Shown: positions 51,625-58,816 of the stretch, one piece after another | Layout of the letters: each line of letters starts with the position of its first letter | Position numbering within the stretch: the stretch's first letter is position 1 | DNA from: Bacteroidaceae bacterium | GTDB taxonomy: Bacteria > Bacteroidota > Bacteroidia > Bacteroidales > Bacteroidaceae | NCBI GenBank assembly: GCA_017617315.1 | Contig: JAFZWM010000022.1 | Coordinates: 42,562-106,561 of the forward strand | Reading direction: 5' to 3' | Length of the DNA: 64,000 nucleotides | Program-made: the position numbers and the translations under genes | Notes under the pieces: generated by a model | Seen by the model: the letters and a program-made list of their open reading frames with translations, nothing else | What the model was told of the DNA's origin: nothing | Database searches by the model: none

Positions 51625-53178
51625 TTAGTTTCGTTTCTTACCTTGCAGGGTTATGAGCGGCACAATCATCTCTTCCATGGATATGCCGCCGTGCTGGAAC
51701 GTGTCTTTGTAATAACTTACATAATAGTTGTAGTTGTTTGGATATGCAAAGAAACTGTTTCCGGTGGCGAAGATGTAGGCCGTGCTTATGTTAGGCGACG
51801 GCAGCTCGCACTTCTTCGGGTTCTTTATCTCGAACACCTCCTTTGGGTTGTAGCTCAGGTTCTTGCCCAGCTTGTATCGCAGGTTGGTGTTGGTGTTGCG
51901 GTCGCCAACCACCTTTATAGGGTTGTTGCACCTTATGCTGCCGTGGTCGGTGGTTATGATAATCTTGTAGTCGCTTGCCGCCAGAGCCTTGAACAGGTCG
52001 CGCGTTGCCGAGTGCTGAAACCAGCTTAGCGTTATGCTTCGGTATGCCGCCTCGTTGTTGGCAAGCTCGCGCACCATCATGCTCTCTGTTCGGGCGTGCG
52101 ACAGCATGTCTATGAAGTTGAGCACTATCACGTTCAGCTCGTTCTTGCTCAGTTGTCCGAACTTCTCGAGCAGCTTCTCGGCGTTGGCCGAGTTGTTTAT
52201 CTTGTTGTACGAGAACGATTCCTTGCGTCTGTAACGCTTCAGCTGCGTTTCTATCAGCGGCTCTTCGTTCAGGTTCTTGCCCTCTTCCTCGTCTTCGTCA
52301 ACCCAGAGGTCGGGAAACATGCTGGCTATCTGCTGCGGCATCAGGCCCGAGAAGATGGCGTTGCGCGCGTATTGCGTGGCGGTGGGGAGGATGGTGAAGT
52401 ACAGGTCCTCTTCTATGGCAAAGTCGGCCGAGAGTTCTTGGCTCAGCATCTTCCATTGGTCGTATCTGAAGTTGTCCAGCACCAGCAGGAACACCTTCTC
52501 GCCGTTGTCGAGCAGCGGGAATATCTTCTTCTTGAAGATGTCGGGGCTCAGCAGGGGAGCGTCCTGGCGGTTTACAATCCAGTTCTCGTAGTTCTTGCGT
52601 ATGAACTTGGCGAAGGCGTTGTTTGCCTCGCTCTTCTGCATCTCGAGCATCGAGGTCATCTCGCTGTTGGTGTTGGTAAGCTCCAGCTCCCAATGTACTA
52701 GCTGCTTGTACACCTCAATCCAGTCGTCGCAGGTAAGCGAGTCGTTTATCTGCATGCTCAACTTGCCGAAGTTCTGCTGATAGCCTGTGTTTGTTGCCTC
52801 GGTTACAATCTCCTTCTGGTGTATGTTCTTTTTGAGTGTAAGCAGAATCTGGTTGGGGTTCACGGGCTTTATCAGATAGTCGGCTATCTTCGAGCCTATG
52901 GCCTGGTCCATGATGTTCTCTTCCTCGCTCTTTGTTACCATTACGATTGGTACTGACGGAGTGAACGATTTTATCTGCGACAGAGTCTCGAGACCGCTCA
53001 ATCCCGGCATGTTCTCGTCGAGCAGTATGAGGTCGAATGTCTCTTCCCTGCAAAGGTCGATGGCATCTGTGCCGTTGCTCACGGTTGTTACCTCATAGCC
53101 TTTCTTTTCGAGGAAGATGATGTGTGCTTTCAGAAGCTCAATCTCATCATCTACCCAAAGTAGTTTTCCGTTGCTCAT
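51625..53178 (-). CDS. porX: PorX: response regulator with PglZ phosphatase domain
   Basis: The 517-residue protein has an N-terminal receiver domain (acid pocket in VDDE, phospho-acceptor D54 in LLLDENMPG, threonine/lysine in VTKSEEE and YLIKPVN) and a PglZ/alkaline-phosphatase-like domain from about 210 (FLLVLDNFRYDQWKM, YFTILPTATQYARNAIFSG, ITTDHGSIRC). PorX with kinase PorY and sigma factor SigP regulates the type IX secretion system; its output domain hydrolyses oligonucleotides in studied homologues. The gene is 6 nt after porW. Confidence 0.93.
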   Translation of the reverse strand: MSNGKLLWVDDEIELLKAHIIFLEKKGYEVTTVSNGTDAIDLCREETFDLILLDENMPGLSGLETLSQIKSFTPSVPIVMVTKSEEENIMDQAIGSKIADYLIKPVNPNQILLTLKKNIHQKEIVTEATNTGYQQNFGKLSMQINDSLTCDDWIEVYKQLVHWELELTNTNSEMTSMLEMQKSEANNAFAKFIRKNYENWIVNRQDAPLLSPDIFKKKIFPLLDNGEKVFLLVLDNFRYDQWKMLSQELSADFAIEEDLYFTILPTATQYARNAIFSGLMPQQIASMFPDLWVDEDEEEGKNLNEEPLIETQLKRYRRKESFSYNKINNSANAEKLLEKFGQLSKNELNVIVLNFIDMLSHARTESMMVRELANNEAAYRSITLSWFQHSATRDLFKALAASDYKIIITTDHGSIRCNNPIKVVGDRNTNTNLRYKLGKNLSYNPKEVFEIKNPKKCELPSPNISTAYIFATGNSFFAYPNNYNYYVSYYKDTFQHGGISMEEMIVPLITLQGKKRN

Positions 53179-53184
53179 ACGCTT

Positions 53185-56121
53185 TTAGAAATTAAAAGGG
53201 TTAAAGTTATCGTCATCAGTAGTGCCGCCTTGCTGCTCGGGGCTGTCAACCGTCTCTTCTTTCTTCTCCGGCACATCATAGTCAGGCTCGTTGAGCGAGT
53301 CGATGCTGTCAATCTCCTTCATGATTTTCGGCAACTGGTTATGATATGTCTTCTCGAAATATTCCTGATAGTCGTCGAAGCTGTAGTATTCGCCCAGCAG
53401 CTTCATGTTCTCTTCTGATATTATTACCACTCTCAGGCCTGCCAGTTTGTCGCGCATCTCGTCGGCGGCGAACAGCTGCTGCGAGTATCTGATGGCCTCC
53501 TTCATGTTTATGAACGGCTTTACCTGAAGCATGCCTATGCCGTTGTTGCGCACAAACGAGAGGTCGAAGTTGCGCACCATGAACTTGCTGAAGTTGTATC
53601 GGGCAATCTCGAACAGGAGCTGGTTCTCGTTTACCTTTCCGTTCTCGTAGGCGAGCATGAACAGGTGAGTGCCTTCCTCGTTCTTGTTCCATTCCGGAAT
53701 CTTGCCGGCCTCTTTTTCTTCTTCGGCCGTGGTCTTGCTGCGGCGCGACCATAGCGAGCCTGTAAGACTTGTGTTTTGCAGAATCCTGCCGTCCATCACG
53801 CCCTTTATCATCAGTCCGGCAATCTCGCTTATGCCGTCGTTCGAGAATCTCTGCGCTATCTCCTTCAGCTTTTCAACAAAGCCGTCTTGATTGTTGTTGT
53901 GCAGCAAGTCCATTGCCTCTACAAACATGAACTTTGCTCTGTTGCGGCCTTTCGGATATTTCTCGGCAGAAATCTTCACGTTCTTCTCAACCGTATCGTA
54001 GTCGCCGTTGCGATAAGCCTCGTATGTGGCGGCATAGAGCGAGTCCTCTATGTGCTTGCCGTATTTGGCGTTGTACAGATATTCGGGGTCGTTTGCCATC
54101 TTGGTGTAGTCGCCTTCGGGATATTCGTCCTTCAGCTTCTGGCGGTATGCCGATGTCTGGCCGCCGTTCTGCATTATGTCCATGAGGTACAGACGGTAGT
54201 ACACTTCTTCCTCTTTCTCGTATTTAGGGAAGTTGTTTATCAGTCGTAGGAAGGTGCTCTTGGCCTGTGCAAAGTCCTCAAGACGGTCTTGGTACACAAC
54301 GCCTTCGCCGTAGAGTGCATCTTTCAGGATGTCGTTGCTCTCGGCCATCTTCTCCTCGGTAAGCGGAATCTGCTTGAGGTAGAACTCGCGGCTCTTGTTG
54401 TCGTCGGTCGCGGCGGCTTCGGCTGGCATCTCCTTGAGGCCCTTTGTAGGGTTGCTTACTGGGCGGACGAGTTCTTCCTCGGTCTGCTTAGGCTCTTCGT
54501 CGGCTTGTGCCACGGCTGTCTCGGGCTCTTCCGATTGCAGAACGCCCTTGTTCTTGCGTCGCCAGTTATCTTCGAGAGGGCGGCGTCCCCATCGCTTCTG
54601 GAAGGCTGTCTTTCCTTGTGCCACTACGTTAGGGTTGTAGAAGTACCAAGCGTTGTCGCCAGTCTTGGCAATGGGAGTAGTTGGCGCCTCGGTCTGCGTT
54701 TTGCTTTCGAGTTCTGCCATTGTGGCATCGTGCTCGGCCTGTCTTGCTTCGCGCTCGGCTGCTTTCTCCTCTTCCTTCTCTTTCTTTATAACCTCTTCGA
54801 TTATGCGGTCTATGCACGCGAGCCGTTCTGCTTCAGGCATCTTTGCAAGCCTTTGCAGACTGTCCTGCAACTCTATGTTCTCGCTATGCTCCACCAGCTC
54901 GTCAAGAATCTCCGAGCGGCGGTTTGTCTCCTTGTATTCGGCATGGGTTGTGCCAATTAGTCCGAGCGCATCGGTATAACATTCCTTTGCGTTCTTGTAC
55001 TTGTGCCTCTCCCAATAAATGTTGCCCAGTTTGAGGTTCAGGATTCCTTTTTCTATGCCGTTGCGCGAATTGGCCTTTCTGCCTTCTTCGTACGACTTGA
55101 TGGCTCTTGCCGTATCGCCTTTTGCCAGATATACGTTTCCGATGGCATAGTGAACTTGGTCGAGATACTCGCTGTTCTTCGGGTTGCGGGCCATTGAGTT
55201 CAGTTTCTTCAATACCTTGTACGAGTTTGCCTTGCTCATCACCTCGGTCTGCATTATGCGCGCGTTGAACTCTATGATGTAGGGCGGATTAAGTCCTATT
55301 ACGTTGCTGAAATATTTGTAGGCCTTGGCTTCGTCGCCTGTCTGGTGGCAAATCTGTCCCAGAAGGTAGAACATTCGTGCTCTGTTGTATGCGCCCTTTA
55401 CGCTTTTTAGCGATTTCTCTATGTACGGAATGGCCTCCTTGTATTTCTGCTGTCTTAGCAGAAGATGGCCTCGCGCTCCGGCGTATGACGAGGTGAGCTT
55501 CCACGACAGGCTGTCGCGGTTCACGTTGTTAAGAATATCTTCCGAGTCGTAGAACCAGTCGAGCTCGCTGTAGCATCTTGCCAGCCATATCCTCGACAAG
55601 GCGAGCACGTCGGGGTTGTTGCTATACAGTCGGCTTATATACGAGAATGTTGAGGCTGCCTCGATAAACTCGCCTTTGTTGAATTGTGCCTGTCCCATCA
55701 AGATCCAGGCCTTCCACAAGAAAGGGTTGTACTCCTTCTGCGCCAGCCATTTGCGGTTCTTCTCCGTTTTCTTCTTCTCGGGTGCAACCTTAGGCTTTGC
55801 CTTTATGCTATGCAGCCTGATGGTCTTCTCGCATTTAAGGATGGTGCGGTCGTAAGAGCCTTTGCCAATCTCGGCCGTCTCCTTGTTCGACACGATATAA
55901 TAAGGTAGGACTTCCATAAAGTTGTCCTTGTTCTCCTTTTCCTGTTGCTCTACGGCCTCCTTGAATGCCTCGTGTCCGTTGAAATAAGTGTTGTACCGTG
56001 CTGTAAACGATTTGTAGAAACGCATCTGGGCGGTGTTCTTGCTCGAAGAACACCCAACCGTCGTTGCTGCCGTAATTATGGCTAACAGCGCCGTGGCGTA
56101 TGTAGTAAATCGTTTCAGCAT
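53185..56121 (-). CDS. porW: PorW/SprE-like TPR lipoprotein of the type IX secretion system
   Basis: I place the start at ATG 56121 (978 residues), where a lipoprotein signal begins (MLKRFTTYATALLAIITAA, lipobox VGC); six residues upstream in frame are unlikely. Multiple TPR-like helical pairs run through about 130-420 and 600-800, separated by a charged, proline-rich linker with coiled-coil character (EKEEEKAAEREARQAEHDAT). This fits PorW/SprE, an outer-membrane-tethered T9SS component needed for cargo export. Adjacent to porX as expected. Confidence 0.85.
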   Translation of the reverse strand: MLKRFTTYATALLAIITAATTVGCSSSKNTAQMRFYKSFTARYNTYFNGHEAFKEAVEQQEKENKDNFMEVLPYYIVSNKETAEIGKGSYDRTILKCEKTIRLHSIKAKPKVAPEKKKTEKNRKWLAQKEYNPFLWKAWILMGQAQFNKGEFIEAASTFSYISRLYSNNPDVLALSRIWLARCYSELDWFYDSEDILNNVNRDSLSWKLTSSYAGARGHLLLRQQKYKEAIPYIEKSLKSVKGAYNRARMFYLLGQICHQTGDEAKAYKYFSNVIGLNPPYIIEFNARIMQTEVMSKANSYKVLKKLNSMARNPKNSEYLDQVHYAIGNVYLAKGDTARAIKSYEEGRKANSRNGIEKGILNLKLGNIYWERHKYKNAKECYTDALGLIGTTHAEYKETNRRSEILDELVEHSENIELQDSLQRLAKMPEAERLACIDRIIEEVIKKEKEEEKAAEREARQAEHDATMAELESKTQTEAPTTPIAKTGDNAWYFYNPNVVAQGKTAFQKRWGRRPLEDNWRRKNKGVLQSEEPETAVAQADEEPKQTEEELVRPVSNPTKGLKEMPAEAAATDDNKSREFYLKQIPLTEEKMAESNDILKDALYGEGVVYQDRLEDFAQAKSTFLRLINNFPKYEKEEEVYYRLYLMDIMQNGGQTSAYRQKLKDEYPEGDYTKMANDPEYLYNAKYGKHIEDSLYAATYEAYRNGDYDTVEKNVKISAEKYPKGRNRAKFMFVEAMDLLHNNNQDGFVEKLKEIAQRFSNDGISEIAGLMIKGVMDGRILQNTSLTGSLWSRRSKTTAEEEKEAGKIPEWNKNEEGTHLFMLAYENGKVNENQLLFEIARYNFSKFMVRNFDLSFVRNNGIGMLQVKPFINMKEAIRYSQQLFAADEMRDKLAGLRVVIISEENMKLLGEYYSFDDYQEYFEKTYHNQLPKIMKEIDSIDSLNEPDYDVPEKKEETVDSPEQQGGTTDDDNFNPFNF

Positions 56122-56157
56122 ATTATGTCTAAAATACAAAACTCACACATCTTGTTT

Positions 56158-56982
56158 TTATTGTACGCCCGATGTGCAGAATGTTGCCTTTATGTTCTGA
56201 AATATCTTGCAAAGGCCGTAGATAAGTATTGATACACAGATGATTGTGGCTCCCGACGGAATGTTAAGGTGGTATGAGATGAACAGGCCGCCTATGCAGC
56301 TCACGAATCCGATAGGGATGGCAAGCAGCATTATGTGCTTGAACTGCTTGCAGAACAGGTTTGCCGTCATCTGCGGAAGGGTGAGAAGCGATATTACGAG
56401 CACTATGCCAATCATCCTCAGGCATGAGACGATAGTGAGGGCGATGACCGTCATCATCAGATACCCTATGCCCTCGACCGGAAGCCGTTGCGAGCGCGCA
56501 AACTCTCGGTCGAACGCTATGGCAACAATAGGCTTCAGCATAAGCGCGAAAAGCGTGCCCACAAAGATTGTGAGGATGGCAAGAAGCCACAGGTCGCTGT
56601 TGGTTATTGTAAGGATGTTGCCGAAGAGGAACGATGACAGGTCGGCCAGAAATCCCGGCGTAAGGAACGAGAAGATGATGCCGATGGCTATGCCGAACGT
56701 CCAGAAGACGGCTATTGCCGAGTCCTCGCGCATGTCTGAGCGATGGCTGAACCATTGAACGCCCCAGGCCGAGAGGACGGAGAATACCGCAGCCGATAGT
56801 ATAGGGTTGATGCCGAAGAATACGCCCAGTCCTATGCCGCCGAACGATGCGTGTGTTATTCCGCCGCTAATGAATACAAGTCGGCGCGTAACGATGTATG
56901 TGCCGACCAATCCGCATATAATGCTGGCCAGAAGGCTGCCCAGTATTGCATGCTGAAAGAATATGTATTCGAATATGCTCAT
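56158..56982 (-). CDS. znuB: zinc/manganese-type ABC transporter permease
   Basis: The 274-residue protein has about eight membrane helices and ABC-3 family features: GITHASFGGIGLGVFFG near the start and SCLRMIGIVLVISLLTLPQ in the middle. It is the permease for Zn or Mn uptake with a separate ATPase and binding protein, neither of which is in this window. Substrate choice is inferred. It lies between an unknown anchored protein and porW. Confidence 0.87.
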   Translation of the reverse strand: MSIFEYIFFQHAILGSLLASIICGLVGTYIVTRRLVFISGGITHASFGGIGLGVFFGINPILSAAVFSVLSAWGVQWFSHRSDMREDSAIAVFWTFGIAIGIIFSFLTPGFLADLSSFLFGNILTITNSDLWLLAILTIFVGTLFALMLKPIVAIAFDREFARSQRLPVEGIGYLMMTVIALTIVSCLRMIGIVLVISLLTLPQMTANLFCKQFKHIMLLAIPIGFVSCIGGLFISYHLNIPSGATIICVSILIYGLCKIFQNIKATFCTSGVQ

Positions 56983-57000
56983 TGTCTGAAAAAGTGTGTG

Positions 57001-57426
57001 TTAGTGCGTTCTTCTCTCGCCCACGATGAGGAACACTTCGTCCTTCAGTTCGTCGGGCAGTTCAACGGCTCTCAGTTGCAGCGACCTTATCCAGCCGGCC
57101 ACCTCGTCCTCGCGCATGGTAAAGAGCACGTTGCGGAACTCCTCAATCTGCTCCTCGCTGTACTGGTCTGACGGGATGCCCCGGTATTCGTCCAGTTCCT
57201 CGTCGTTGTAGTACACAATTTCCTTGCTTATGGCAGCCAGCAGACTGTCCTTCTCGCAAGTCTCGTGCTGTCCGCAACATTCCATGTTCTGCACGTCGAC
57301 GATGTTGAGCGCATCGGGCGGAAGTTCGCCCTTGTCTATCTTCTTCTGGACGCTTCTGTTGTAGAAGAATCCGGCAACGAGGGCTATTGCGCCTGCAATC
57401 AAGAGTAGTGAAATGAGTATGTGCAT
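57001..57426 (-). CDS. membrane-anchored hypothetical protein with CCGQHETC motif
   Basis: The 141-residue protein has one N-terminal membrane helix (LISLLLIAGAIALVAGFFY), a short cysteine cluster (MECCGQHETCEKD) and an acidic helical C-terminal part. Similar Bacteroidales proteins are sometimes labelled phospholipase, without support that I can see here. The cysteines may bind a metal, which would suit the metal-transport permease gene 18 nt downstream; that is inference. Confidence 0.7.
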   Translation of the reverse strand: MHILISLLLIAGAIALVAGFFYNRSVQKKIDKGELPPDALNIVDVQNMECCGQHETCEKDSLLAAISKEIVYYNDEELDEYRGIPSDQYSEEQIEEFRNVLFTMREDEVAGWIRSLQLRAVELPDELKDEVFLIVGERRTH

Positions 57427-57435
57427 AAAATATTA

Positions 57436-58698
57436 TCAGTTGTAATCGTTTTCAATTCCGAATCCGGCCTTTTCCAAGTCGTTCCAATAACTTGGGTAGG
57501 ATTTTGTTACCACCATTGGCTTCATTATCTGCATCTTTACGCCCTTTATCGTGGCAGGGGCGAATGCCATGGCCATACGGTGGTCTTCATAAGTGCTTAT
57601 CTCGGCCGTCTCGTCGGCCTCGCATCTCTCGCCGTCCCAGCTCAGTTCTGCGCCGTTGTTGCAGTCGTGTAGCACGAATCCCATCTTCTTCAGTTCGGCC
57701 TTTAGAGCCTCTATGCGGTCGGTCTCCTTAATCTTGAGGCTCTGCGTGCCTTTGAAGTGGAAGGTTACGTTCATCATGCAGCATGTAACGGCAAATGTCT
57801 GCACAAGGTCGGGCTGCTGGGCGAAGTCGTATTCCAAGTGGCTTGCCACGCTTCCGCTCTTTGTAAGAGTTACCTCCTTGTCGCCGTATGTCGTCTCTAT
57901 GCCAAGTTTTCTGAATATGTCGGCAACCTTGCAGTCGCCCTGATAGCTGTCTTTGAACAGGAGCGGAAGCTTTACCTTGCCGCCGTCTGCCAGCGCCAGA
58001 ATCTCGTACCAGTATGATGCCGCGCTCCAGTCGCTCTCTACAAAGTATCTTGTTGGCTTGTATGCCACCGGCTCTACCTTTATCGTGTTGCTGCTGCTCC
58101 ATTCTGCCACCGCCCCGAAGTCGCGCATAATCTTTAGCGTGAGGTCGATGTAAGGGCGGCTGTTAATGTTGCCTGTTATGGTCAGCTCCAGACCGTTGGC
58201 AAGTGCCGGGCCTATCATCAGGATGGCAGAGATGTATTGCGAGCTAACGTCGCCGGCAATGGTGCATTGGCTCTTCAGATTTCTGTTGCCCGTTATGCGC
58301 AGGGGCGGAAAGCCCTCTTTCTCGGCATATTCTATGTTTGCGCCCATAGAGCGGAGCGCATCGACAAGAATGCTTATCGGTCTGTTCTTCATTCGTTCCG
58401 TGCCCGTGATGGTGCGCACTCCGTCGGTTATCGACAGAAAGGCGGTTAGGAATCTCATGCTCGTTCCGGCTGCCATAATGTCAATAACGTCGCCCATCTC
58501 TCTCAGGGCTCTTATCATCACGAAAGTGTCGTCGCAGTCCGATACGTTCTCGGGATGTTCCTTGCTGCCTGCCAGCGCGTTTATTATCAGGGCGCGGTTG
58601 CTTATGCTCTTCGACGAGGGCAGCTTTATTTCGGCGTTCACCTCCTTGAGCGGGCGCACACAACACTTTTGCGGTATTTTGTTAGTTGTCTTATCCAT
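57436..58698 (-). CDS. aroA: 3-phosphoshikimate 1-carboxyvinyltransferase (EPSP synthase)
   Basis: From the ATG at 58698 the enzyme has 420 residues; an in-frame start at 58737 lies upstream of the promoter element and is rejected. It joins shikimate-3-phosphate and phosphoenolpyruvate on the route to chorismate. Landmarks: LPSSKSISNRALIINALAG, GTSMRFLTAFL and YEDHRMAMAFAPAT. Spacing between family motifs is somewhat compact, as in Bacteroidetes enzymes. It heads the six-gene unit aroA-hyp-znuB-porW-porX-tsaE. Confidence 0.93.
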   Translation of the reverse strand: MDKTTNKIPQKCCVRPLKEVNAEIKLPSSKSISNRALIINALAGSKEHPENVSDCDDTFVMIRALREMGDVIDIMAAGTSMRFLTAFLSITDGVRTITGTERMKNRPISILVDALRSMGANIEYAEKEGFPPLRITGNRNLKSQCTIAGDVSSQYISAILMIGPALANGLELTITGNINSRPYIDLTLKIMRDFGAVAEWSSSNTIKVEPVAYKPTRYFVESDWSAASYWYEILALADGGKVKLPLLFKDSYQGDCKVADIFRKLGIETTYGDKEVTLTKSGSVASHLEYDFAQQPDLVQTFAVTCCMMNVTFHFKGTQSLKIKETDRIEALKAELKKMGFVLHDCNNGAELSWDGERCEADETAEISTYEDHRMAMAFAPATIKGVKMQIMKPMVVTKSYPSYWNDLEKAGFGIENDYN

Positions 58699-58724
58699 CT
58701 GTCTGTATTGTTTCTTCAAAAGTG

Positions 58725-58732
58725 CAAAGATA
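58725..58732 (-). promoter_or_regulatory. aroA operon promoter -7 element
   Basis: The minus strand reads TATCTTTG followed by C, an exact TAnnTTTG match; transcription should start near 58718, about 20 nt before the aroA ATG. Confidence 0.6.
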
Positions 58733-58765
58733 ATCAATTTATTTGTTTTTTCGCTTGCCTTATTT

Positions 58766-58773
58766 TATCTTTG
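58766..58773 (+). promoter_or_regulatory. GH2 gene promoter -7 element
   Basis: TATCTTTG matches TAnnTTTG, divergent from the aroA element and 43 nt before the ATG at 58817. Confidence 0.6.
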
Positions 58774-58816
58774 CGCAAGTTAATAAAATCTTTTGTCACG
58801 TGTTAAAACTTTTATA

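Noticed and set aside
57436..58737. aroA start at 58737
   Set aside because: The promoter -7 element (58725-58732) lies inside that extension, so the ATG at 58698 is the likely start.
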